Positions 22,201-34,200 of a stretch of DNA of 64,000 nucleotides are shown here, in pieces (position 1 is the stretch's first letter; each line of letters begins with the position of its first letter). The stretch spans positions 19,622,362-19,686,361 of the forward strand of contig OY855910.1 in assembly GCA_963693305.1 (NCBI GenBank), read 5' to 3'. The translations under genes were made by a program, and so were the position numbers. The notes under the pieces were generated by a model. That model was not told where the DNA came from. It made no database searches and saw only the letters and a program-made list of their open reading frames with translations. The DNA comes from Meandrina meandrites (taxonomy: Eukaryota > Cnidaria > Anthozoa > Scleractinia > Meandrinidae).

Positions 22201-25200
22201 AAATCAATAATCAATAACAATCAATAATAATCCATAACAATTAATTGATTGGTATTGGAAATCAATAAAAATCAATCCTAAAAAGTTGAGTGAGTATCGA
22301 TTTTTATTGATTATCATTGACTATTATTGATTGATATCGATTTTTATTGATTTGAAATGTTATTTATTTTCAATAAAGCGCACCATATGAATTAACAAAC
22401 CATTCACTAAACTTTATTTGCTATGGCTACTTTATGCGATTACAAATCAAATGTTTCAAATTTGTAGCATTTTTACTACAGCTTACTATTAAAAGCTTAT
22501 TAATTATTACTAAAACGTTTGATTGTCTCAAAACAAGAACATGTTATTACAGTTAACTATTGTTAACTACTGTTAACTGTTTCTACTTTCTTCAGTCATT
22601 GGCAACTTTGAATGGATTCCCACATTCTCCTCTCTTCTTGAAAGCGTAAAATGTTTCCAATATTCACTTTAAAGGGACATTCGTGGTAGCCTTTAACTAT
22701 GCAGCGGAGTGAAGTCCGGAAACAAGTGTGTTGTGGGAATCCCGGTGGGAATGCAAGGAATTATCAAAACACGGGCAGGAAAAAACGTGTGCAATTGAAT
22801 TTAACCTTTGACAAATAAATATGCCTGTGATTTATGATGCACGTCCACGCTACTGCGTGCCAGAAAGTTGCATAATCAGTTATTGATTATCTATAAAATC
22901 AATAACAATCAATAGTAGTTAAGGTGATTCGGTGAGTATCGATTTTTTATAATAATCAATAGATTATTATTGATTACTATTGATTATATTGATTGCAATC
23001 AATGATTGATTTTCATTAATTGATATCGCCGGGGATCATTCCCCTGAAATGCAACCCGAAATAGAACTGAACATAGATTTTCAACGGTAGCTGTGTTCAC
23101 ATTTAAGCCGAAACATGTTTACAATAAACATGTTTCAAGGAAACATGTTTCACCTAAACCTGCACATTGTTCACATTAGGTGTCAGTTTCAAACACGTTT
23201 CATGCCTGGTGTGTAATTTATGCGGTTTTACGATTCTTGCATAAATCTTGTACACTTTAACCGAAAACTTTAGCTCAATATTGCAATAAAGTTTCCATGA
23301 AATCTTTGTCTTTCTATGTATTTTGTAGCCTTTCGATGTAGCAGGGCTTTCAAGCGTTTAGCAAGGGGACAGCAGGGCGCGACAAAAGTGCTGTCTGATA
23401 GCGCGGGGCTAGTATAATGATTCCCCGGGCTAGCGTCTTTAAATCACAGGTTGCCTGACGGGCAAGCCGGGCGGCAAGCAATTTTTTTATGGCAAATTCA
23501 GAAATAAGTGTGGCGCAAACAGTTCGCGAGGGAAAGTGAAACAGTACAAATTTTTTTCTAAGTTGAAATGAGCAATGCAATGCAGCAATGACAATGGCTT
23601 TACAGAACATGGAAGTATATTATCAGCTGTATTGTGGCCTTTCAGTTTTGGAATTCTCGTTTATGTTCAGATTTTGATACAAAGTCTGTTGTTACTGCAA
23701 CAAGCATTTGTTAAATCGAGTGTTTCAATATAAGTACTGTAGAATTAGTTGATCCATGCTCCACATTATTAATTAGCATGTAGTTTGCGACGTAAATAAA
23801 TTTTATTGTCTTTATTGAATAAATTAATTTCGGGCTACCACCTCAGAGCTTTGGGCTAGTACAATGGAGTAACAGCTTGCCCGAAGGGCAAGCTGATTTT
23901 TTGATGTTTGTCTCACCCTGGGACAGTATTGTCAGTATTTACGCTATCTTCGGTAAAAGAATAATTTTTTGTGAAGTTTGTTTTTGCATTCCAATGCTGT
24001 GCGCTTGTATCTGCAGGGCTCAAAATAGTTTTTTGAATACTGACCGGTCATGTTGACCGGCCAAATCAATTTTTGCTTGGTCATGTCTCGTTTTTGACCG
24101 GTCAAAATATTGAGTATTTACTTTGAAGCAATAGCCTATTCTGCCAAAAATTTCGCCTCATAAGCTAAAACACTTGTTGCTAAAGAGTATAAGGCTTAAG
24201 CTTAAATGTTTTGATCGCTAAAAGTGTCATTTTATTATGTTCGCTTTTTGAATTTCCATTTCTTCTGCGTTCTACTCTACATAGCAGTAATGTTATGTTA
24301 CTCTGCATAGTTTTACATTAGTTAACGACTTACGGGTAAAGGCGATCTTGGTTGTAAGCACTTTACTGGTCTTTACTACCGAACACTAAATAGTAATAGG
24401 ACATGTGCCCGTGCTACAAGTGAGATAACTGTGCCTTTGCTCGGCATGTAGGAAGAAAGGAAACGCCAACGGCTTCATGTCAATTGTGTCCAGTGAAAAG
24501 GATTTACGTCCTCGACTTTTGGATATCCGGCTTTCCTGTATCATGCGATACCAATATCCCATTTCAAGCTAGGGGATTAACAAAATAACCGCCTAGAAAA
24601 GATTCACATTCGTCCACAACGCTTAGCAACCAGGCCTTTCAGTAAGGGTGTGCTGGAAGTTTAGGGTTAGGGTTAGGGTTAGCAAGTTTGTTTCTTTTTT
24701 AGTAGCCTGCGAATACAGCCGCCTCTCATTGCTCCCGGCCGGTTTTTTTGCATTTCGCACGTAGTAACGGGAGCGAGTGAGAGGCGGCTGTATTCGCAGG
24801 CTACTTTTTTAGGTCTGCTGGAAATCTACTTTAGAACTAAACATCTTTTACTTAACTAATAAGCAATAAACACGGTCAGGAAGTTGTCAAAACTTCAAAA
24901 TACAATGTGCTTGGAACTGAACTTAAAAAATTCAAAGCGTTTAATGATTTTATTATTTTCTCATGATCTTGCTGGTGAAAAACACGCTACGAACTCGTAC
25001 TTTCTGAGGTGCATATAGTTTTTTAAATCCACTAACGAGTGCTATTTTTCTCGGCCTGCCTGACAATTCAATCTGTTATTGCGTACGCGTGTTAATAGCA
25101 GATTTTGATTGATGCAATGTTCATTGTTGTCTGTGTTTGTGTGGAGCTAGGAGACTGGGCGATGTAAAAATTATCTGGGTGAGTGTAACTTGAAGGTCAC

Positions 25201-28200
25201 TCGCCCAAATGGCGAGTGGTCCGAAATTTTAGTTTCCAACCCTGATACTCGTTTATGAGAAAGTAGGGTTTATTTCTCTTGGGGGCTAAGCCGCATAGAA
25301 AAAAGCTGCCGTTTTGTTTATGTCCGCTTGCTTATTATGCATAAAATTCTGTGCAGTAAGGATATGGAATACAATACAGGGGAATTACCTTAAACCCAAA
25401 ACTAAGTAGTAACCCATTATTTCTGCAAAAAGAGAGAATTTAACTGAGGGATTTGCAGCACACTCATTTGTTGAAAGTTATGATAGATGAGAGTATAGTC
25501 CACGCAAATGTAACTTCTATTGCAATATATGTAGGCCAAATTTCAGAAAACTTTTCCAAAAAAAAAAGGCCCCAATGGTTCCATGTGTTCTGCTGCTAGT
25601 AAAGTGAAACATTGGCAAGTTTCCGATAGCTTTCATTCTCAAAAATTAAAATATATTTAACCAATAGATTCCATTTTGCCGTGAGTCTGTTCAGTTATAG
25701 ATCTGAACAGATGCACCGCAAAATGGAATCTGTTTGTCTTATACAATAACAAGACTTAATTCTGTACACTTCAGTATCACTAAAGTGCTGCAATGAGGTA
25801 AACAAGCAACTATTTTCGATTCCTCTGATCAGTCCAAACGAAAATTCCCTCTAGATCTTGAAATGTTTCTTTCTGACATTGTTTGGTTCTCTAGTGTAAA
25901 TTGAAATAAAAGTTCTGCCATGTAAGGACACACAAATTAAAGTGACTCTGAACTTACTGTTCGTTGAATGGGCAGAATAATACAAAGGTTTTTTTCTGCT
26001 TAATCAGGAGCCAGCATTCACAGAGCCATATTGAAATGGTCTGGAGAGACTCCTTTCCAAGGGGCTCTTCTTACTTTTCTTGAAAACTTTTGCTGCCTCG
26101 ATTTCTGCCCGGTTTATTTCGTTTCTCTGCTAGTAACTGCCCCTAAGTCTCCGAGCAATAAGTTTTTCTCCAATGTATAGCTTCCATACATCTTCATAAA
26201 CACTGTATTCAAATCAAACTCACAATGTACATGTTACAATTTACTGGACATGGCTGGTGTCCAGACTTCTCTCTTTAAATATTTACCTGTTACAATTAGT
26301 GCATAATAGTCAAAACTAAACAAAAGAAAACAATGGAATTAGTGTATAATAGTATCTAATTGTATAGTAACTAATACATGGGTTGGCAGACAATTTGGCT
26401 CTGATTTGAATTGTTTCTGAAAAACATTAATTCACAACATGCATAATTCCATGCATGTAATATTTGATTATTGTGTGGATCTTTCCATGATTTTTTGTTT
26501 CTCAGCACAATAGGAAACATGTAAATGTATAATTTACCAGCATCTGTTGTTTTTCTCCCATAATTGTAATACATGGTGTAATCTTTTACCTGTCTTTTTG
26601 GATAATAATTCAGGTACAGTTTTTATGATGGACCTCCATTTGCCACTGGCTTGCCTCATTATGGACACATCCTTGCTGGTACTATAAAGGTATGTTCATT
26701 AAGTAAACATAGTATACATTTGACATATTTGTTTAGTTCTAAAAGCAGGGCCAACAGGCACCTTTTAAGTCCTAGGTGTCCGCTTTTATACGTGGCAACA
26801 GCATGTGTAAATGGAGGTATTTCAGGTTGATCATAACTGTAGTAGTTTCCATTGAAACATTTGTTTGAAACATTACACAAGTCAGTGTTATATGGAGATG
26901 TAGAAATTGCTACGCTCTATGTAGATATGGATGAACATCGCTGACCTATTCCAACCAGAGCACCGAATGAGCCTGACCATCAACTGGTAAGGTTCATTCT
27001 CATGGCAAATATACAGGATAGGTGGCTGATTTTAATGTATAATTTGTTACAACACTAACTCAATGTTAGATTTGAATTTGCATTTTTATGAACCATTGCA
27101 AAATACATTGTAATAATTAAGTGCACATAACAATAAACATAACATTGATTCTTTTTATTAAATATTGATAAAAAGTTCTCTAAAATGTCCATGAATAAGC
27201 CTGTGATTAACTAAAAGTACGTTTTTACTGATCATCGCGTTTATGACCAGGAGTTGTTACAAAACAAGCTGTTTAGTGCAGGCCTTCAAATTGCAAATTG
27301 TTTTAGGGCTCAACTTAAACTTGTTTTACCAGTAGGCTTTATTATCACTTTATACATAGAACTAACCAAAGAACTACTTTTGTTAGCCATTAAAAAGTGC
27401 CATTCAGTTTCCAACTTTTGTGAATCAACAGAATTCAAACTTTGTTGTGTTATATTTGCACTTGCAAACTGGAGGAGGGTGTGGCTTATCTTTAGTAAAC
27501 AGTTTGTTACAATGGCTTTTCCCCTGGTTTGTTTTGAACAGTCCCCTGATTTCCAGTTTAATGTGGTGGCCAGTGTATGTCTGCTTCAAAATAAAAGATT
27601 GTTGTTGTTGCTTCACTAATTGAGGTTATGCATGTTCACAGGACATAGTCACCAGATTTGCTCATCAATCTGGTTATCATGTTCAGAGGCGTTTTGGATG
27701 GGACTGCCATGGTCTTCCAGTGGTATGATTCAACTTCTTCTTTTATTTATATGTACAGCTCTATGTATGTAAAAAGAAAGGCAAGGAGTAAATAGCTGTT
27801 TTGTAGGAGATGTTTTTCATTTAACTTAACTGAGATATTCAGATCAAGATATGAGCCTAAATATGTATCGTTCAGTGCTTTATTTATAGCTGTCATAGAT
27901 TTCTTCCAATTTCTCTCGGTCATCTTCAGTATGTCAACAAATATTTAAGCAAGCACAAAATCGACATGTGTTGGCTGGGTGGCAAGTGTTGTTCCATCAA
28001 TTTTCTTTCAAACTTTGCATGTTAACTAATTGTTTTATGTCGTTTCCAATACAATACAATACTTTACAATACTTTATTTGCCGATGGGACATTTAGGAGC
28101 GCACGTGCTGGTTAAAACATGTGCGTGAACACAAAATAGTATTAAAAGAAGAAAAATTAATAAATAAAATATAAGTACTTAACAGGCCTTCTGACAGGGT

Positions 28201-31200
28201 GCGGGGAAAAAAAGAAAATTGTGGGGGTTTTGGGAGGCAAATTGTGCGCTGAAAAACGGCGATTGTGCGGGAATTGTGCGGGACTGCGCAATCGTGTGAA
28301 CAGTCAAATATTAGTATATATGCAATTACAAGGCCCCCCCAAAAAAAACCTGACAGGAAAGAAATTCTGGATAAATGAAAAAGACAACTATTGTTTTCTT
28401 ACTTTGGCAATTAACGTTAACCAACGATCTCCATTTTGCGACTATTTTGGCCAAAGTTAATTGTATCAACAGATTCACGTTGCGTGACACGATCGATGAA
28501 GTTTTAAAACAAACCGTAATTCCACCTCGAAATAAAAGGTTTCCGATATGAACAAGTTCTACTTTGATATAATGTATATGAAATGATCCATATATGAACT
28601 GCGGATATATATGAAGGTGATATGTGATCTTCGCAGTGAATTTCCAATTTAAGCAATTGGAATAAAGAAGCCTGAAAAAAAATCAGGGCTTTAACGGGAT
28701 TCGAACCCGTGACCTCCGCGAATACCGGTGCGATGTTCTACCAACTGAGCTATGCAGCCACACATTGGGAGCGAGGTCAATTGTGAGTTCATATTTTCCC
28801 GTGAAAGGAGTGAAATGATATAATGTATATGAAATGATTCATATATGAACTGCGGATATATATGAAGGTGATATGTGATCTTCGCAGTGAATTTCCAATT
28901 TAAGCAATTGGAATAAAGAAGCCTGAAAAAAATCAGGGCTTTAACGGGATTCGAACCCGTGACCTCCGCGAATACCGGTGCGATGTTCTACCAACTGAGC
29001 TATGAAGCCACACATTGAAAAAAAATCAGGTCACGGGTTCGAATCCCGTTAAAGCCCTGATTTTTTTCAGGCTTCTTTATTCCAATTGCTTAAATTGGAA
29101 ATTCACTGCGAAGATCACTAGGGCTGCAACGATACATTTTCTTAGCAACCGATACATATCTCGGTACAGGTGCCACGATACGATACACGATACGATACAT
29201 CATAACATACAACTGACAAGTGACGTAATGTTACTAAACTGCTTTGGAATCTTTAATTTCCATTGATAACAATTAACAAATGGTAAAAATAACACAAGAA
29301 TATAACGATGTGTCTTACTCCTTGGCCATCGTAAAAAAACTTTGAATCCAAAGTCTTTCCATACCTTTGACTTATAAGAAGACAGTGTCAGTTTTAACTC
29401 AACTGCAGAGGAAGACATTTTGACGAAAGAAACAACGCCGTGACGAACGAACCGCGTGTTTTTGTTGCGGGCGCATAAGACTGTGTCAGCTGACAACTTA
29501 TTGAAACTACGCATGCTTTCGTGCCGCCATCTTGAAAAATACGTGACTGGAAGCATGCGAAGCGATACTAAGCAACGACGAAGCCCTGTGGCTAAAAAGA
29601 GGCCTGTACTTGGGTAAGGAGTCATAAAACTGATTAAAACAGTAATTTCTGAATGTTGGTAAAGTAATTTTTCATTTTTGATGAGAAATATTTTGTTGTT
29701 TTGCGATACAGCGATATCCCATTCAAATATCGATATTCGTATCGTGACAAAAAATATCGTGGTGCACCGGTGTATCGTTGCAGCCCTAAAGATCACATAT
29801 CACCTTCATATATATCCGCAGTTCATATATGAATCATTTCATATACATTATATCATTTCACTCCTTTCACGGGAAAATATGAACTCACAATTGACCTCGC
29901 TCCCAATGTGTGGCTTCATAGCTCAGTTGGTAGAACATCGCACCGGTATTCGCGGAGGTCACGGGTTTGAATCCCGTTAAAGCCCTGATTTTTTTTTTCA
30001 GGCTTCTTTATTCCAATTGCTTAAATTGGAAATTCACTGCGAAGATCACATATCACCTTCATATATATCCGCAGTTCATATATGAATCATTTCATATACA
30101 TTATATCATTTCACTCCTTTCACGGGAAAATATGAACTCACAATTGACCTCGCTCCCAATGTGTGGCTGCATAGCTCAGTTGGTAGAACATTGCACCGGT
30201 ATTCGCGGAGGTCACGGATTCGAATCCCATTATAGCCCTGATTTTTTTCAGGCTTCTTCATTCCAATTGCTTAAATTGGAAATTCACTGCGAAGATCACA
30301 TATCACCTTCAAGTTCTACTTTCTTCGATAGGCAAATTGAATATTTTCCTGTAAAGATTTACATTTTCTTCACACAAAAATGTCTTAAATTGCTGCAAAA
30401 ACCACAACAACGAGCCGAGATCAGTATGCAAATTTCTTTGCTTGCTAAATGAAATTTGACAACACTTTATTTTTAGCAAAAACTTACAGTAGATGTAAGA
30501 CAGATAAGAGCGTAGAACTTGACGTATTCCTGAATTAAAACGTCCTTCACTTGGATCAAACAAAAAAATAAACTCTGTTTCTTGATCAGATGTTAATGAT
30601 TTTCTCTTGCCCGAAGTTGCAGCGCTTTTGTTTGTCAATTCGCTAATTTGATCAGTGCGTTCGCCTTTGCGAAAATATTTTAAAAGTTGTGACAAATTGA
30701 CAGCCATTTCGGCGTAGTGATACATTGCTTCGGCCTTTCGTCTTTGCTGTCCGGTGTATATATTTAAACTGAAAGAGGAAGCGAACGCGTTGAGAAAAAA
30801 GCGGCATGATTTTTTTGAAGGAAACATGCACTTTAAACGGCGACACAGCGTTGTCTACAAAAGCTATCGCGCCGACAACTGTTGTAACAGCCAAGACGAG
30901 CGTGAAATGTCCGAGTTACACATCATTTGTTATCTATTTTAAGGATCGTTTGTGGTTTTGTTCAGAGACCGAACGAGCAAAATTAAAATAGTTGGGAAAA
31001 TATAAACACCGCCTTTTTCCACAATGTCACGCACAGGGTACCGTTCAGTAACAAATACATGTACTTCAATGTTTATATCCACTCGAGCTTTTCAGTTGCG
31101 GAAAGTGGCGGACTTCTCCATTGTTTTGGAAGATAAATAGCCTAAACATAGCCTATAAACCTTCTTGAAGTCTCGGAAATCGATAGGAATACTGATTTAA

Positions 31201-34200
31201 TTAGTTTTTTTTCAGCAAATCTTTCAATATTGTGCGGGATTTCACAGATTTTCAGGAATTGTGCGGGATTGACCGAATTGGGCGGTCCCGCACCCTGTCA
31301 GAAGGCCTGGTACTATAAAATATACATGTATGCCAAAAATAGTTATGTAAAATTAATTATTATATTATGTATTCATGAACTAACTCAGATACTACGTGCA
31401 CTCTGATTGGTCAAAAAGGTCAAAAACCTATGTTCTTTTGTACTGGTAAACTCCCTTCCCGCACTTCGCTCGACTACGCACATTTAAGGACAAATAATTA
31501 ATGAAAACAGAGGTTATGATCCTCATAAATGATCATGATGAATATTTACTGATGGTGAACTATAATAAATGTTGCCGTCCACCACAGTTGGAGCGAAAGA
31601 ACTAAGCATATAGCTAGAGGAAAAACAAAACAAAATCCAGGAACAATCATATGAGAAGGAAGACGATAAACAGTTATGTTTTCACCAGGCTAAAATGATA
31701 ATTATTAATGACATGGATATCGTTTCATTCAATATTTACTCGGAAACCTTATTTGAAAGGAAAAACTACCTCAAATTGGTGGCAATGAATATTATTTTAT
31801 TGTGATTGCAGCAACTCGCGCTGTGTCCTTGTACGTGCTTCAGTGAATTAATCCGTCTAGTTTTATGCGCTTTCAGTGCTTTCTGCGAAGTCTGTCATTA
31901 GGCGAAAATGAAAAATTACGGAGTAAAATAATAATAAATTCAAAATAAAATTTCCAAAGCAGAGTTTCTGAAACTAACCTTTATTCCAAATAACTTTTGG
32001 CAGTTTGTGCAGTTCTTCCCTTTTGTGATGAATGAATCTGGCCAAAATTTTCTCTTAAAAATAACTTAAAATCGTTGTATACATTTTCCTCCATTAACCT
32101 TGTTTGCCTTTTCCATTTCCGTTTTTAAGACTTTTCAACCCTCCAAGTTTATTTTTTTCTTTAGTGGCCATTTGGCTGCCGACTGCTCAAGGTTGGTCGC
32201 CAGTGGAAAATTTTAGTCGCTAAATTAAGCTAACGCTTTCAGTCTTCTCAATTTTAGTCGCCAGTTTGGCGACTTCTGTTCCAATTAAGTCGCCAGCTTG
32301 AAAATCGTAGTCGCCATGGTGACTAAAATGGTCTTAACTCGGAGGGTTGCTTTTACAGCTTTAAACAGAGTTTTTATACGTTTTTGGCGCATTGATTCAT
32401 GGATTTTGGTTTGGAGCTGAACCTGTGTTTTATTTGTTCAGCTGCAGTAATTGGTTTACCACTTCATTTGATGAACATTTTGAGAACAAGACACTTGACC
32501 ACAAAATATAAAATTGATTCCCATTTCTTTTTTCTCAGTGATTTACAAGCTTTTCTTGTCTTCTCCCAACATCCCGCGGGGGGGTTATTATAACCCCTAA
32601 AAAGTGTGATCTGTTATATTTAAATTGTATAAAAAGCATTATTTCATTTGAATATAAAAATAATACTTATAATGATAAAAATAATAATAAATAAATTATT
32701 AATATTTACACTTCCAATAAACTTTCAAAAGTTAAAAGATCCTTTGCGTCCCTTACAAATGGTGGTATCGAGTTCCAAGCCCTGGTGGCAATGAAGGAAA
32801 AAGACTTATGCCGCCATTCCAAATTACAGCTAGGCATCTCCAAAATTGTTCCGGTTGCCCTTAGATTAAATTAGGAGCATACTTTGATATGAAACAAATC
32901 TTGAATAAAGCTTGGAGCTTGATTATGTAAGCAATATACACTGCAAGGACTATGGCCTGAAATTTCCTATGCTGTTCTAACAAGCTTATGCCTACAGTCT
33001 TCAAAAGGAACTCATAATGAGCGTGCCTGCCAAAACCTCAAATCGATCTAATACCCCATTCACACCAACAAAACATGTTTAGTTAAACCAGGTTTAACAA
33101 AATGAAAATCAGCCACAGAAAACCAAAAGACTAAATTTTACACAGGGTTCCAGTAAGCATTAAATTGTGCTTTCACTGTGTTACATTTGAGGTTGACAAA
33201 CATCAGTTAACAACTTCTATGAGGAAAACAATTTTAAACTGTGTACAACTAAACATACTTTAAATATGTTTTAGCTTTGGTGTGAATGGGGTATAAGAGT
33301 ATAATATAGTTCGTGTCTTCTAGTTTATTAACGTGGGTGCTACCCACACCAATCGATAATGGCACACAATACTCTAAATGCGGTAACAAAATGCTTTATA
33401 TTGTCGGCCCATAACATCTGCATATTCCCTGCAAGGCAGATACTTTAGTGCATGCTTTTTCACTTGCTCCCTCACATGATTATAATCAAGTTATAATCTT
33501 TGTTTATTTATCTGATATTTTTCAATTTTTTAAGATGTAAACAATGATGTCAGCAAGGATCCATCTATAACAGCAAATCTATGAAGAAATTATTTTATTT
33601 GCATTTTAGTCTTTGTGATTAATTTAAATTTAAACAGATTCTCACAATGCTAGTTTGTTCAATCACTAAGATTCATCCACTCCCTTGCACCCACACTATC
33701 TCCCATTACTTTACCAAAACTCTCTATTGTACCAGACATAATTTGTTACTTGTGCATATTCTCCAAGTCACTCTTCAGTTGGATAACATTCATTTAACAC
33801 ACAAGTTGTACTTTATTTTTTGACAAATTTCCTGAAAATGATTCAAGACCTCCTTGTGAAATGTCATCACTTCTACATGCACTGTGTGCCGTTTATTATT
33901 AATTTTAGTGTTAGCTATTTCATGTATAGATTCTTTTGCCTCGTCTTCCAGGAATATGAAATTGATCAGAAGCTGGGTATCAAGGTAGGATTAGTTTGGT
34001 CTTCTTTCAAGTACCACTGAAGAAATTATTATAGATCATGAAATTAATGCTGAATAAACAGCATTCAAAGATACATGTAATTCAACCTGTTAGCTTTAGA
34101 CAGGCTTTTTTCATAACTGCTCATTTAACAGAAAAGGCCTTGAACAGTCATGCTGATTTCATATTATGGCATAAAAATGGTCAGATAATAAACTTTTAAG

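Larger units (their letters stand above)
23203..26613 (+). other. remainder of IARS1 intron 1, repeat fragments
   Basis: Contains CAGGGCTTT...CACCCTG text with GCTTGCCCG/CGGGCAAGC hairpin words (about 23341-23930), a CAGGGCTC-started fragment with three TGACCGGTC words (24013-24110), an interstitial TTAGGG run, a fold-back at 24701, and a CACTCGCC/GGCGAGTG hairpin ending CAACCCTG near 25245. No exon is visible until 26614. Confidence 0.5.
29022..30310 (+). repeat. tRNA-derived SINE units in inverse orientation (one truncated, two full)
   Basis: A 5'-truncated unit starts at 29029, full heads lie at 29912-29984 and 30165-30237. The first unit is split by the hAT element at 29119. The last copy has decayed acceptor and T-arm bases (CACGGATTCGAATCCCATTA). 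With the minus-strand pair this makes an inverted array around 29015. Confidence 0.8.
28183..31309. mobile_element. 3.1-kb hAT-like TIR element carrying a tRNA-SINE array
   Basis: Ends CAGGCCTTCTGACAGGGTGC and GCACCCTGTCAGAAGGCCTG are perfect complements. Flanks GTACTTAA and GTACTATA agree at 6 of 8 bases. Subterminal words TTGTGCGGGA recur at both ends (28220-28285 and 31228-31270). The interior holds tRNA-derived units in opposite orientations, a nested hAT (29119-29788), and a minus-strand ORF block (30309-30894). No complete transposase. Confidence 0.75.

Noticed and set aside
24661..24682. Chromosome end or telomere-related fusion
   Set aside because: Only about 3.5 TTAGGG units inside a gene intron; too short to indicate a fusion.
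24013..25245. Single hAT element from CAGGGCTC to CAACCCTG
   Set aside because: End sequences diverge after CAGGG, internal words differ at the two ends and flanks show no 7-8 bp duplication; probably two separate fragments.
29200..29796. 198-codon minus ORF as one protein
   Set aside because: It runs through both hAT ends; only the internal Met onwards (29418) resembles a transposase start.
28687..30237. Functional tRNA genes
   Set aside because: Pol III boxes and T arm are intact, but the anticodon arm has a mismatch and an 8-base loop, the acceptor stem is imperfect, and all copies share a SINE-like tail and repeat in an array.
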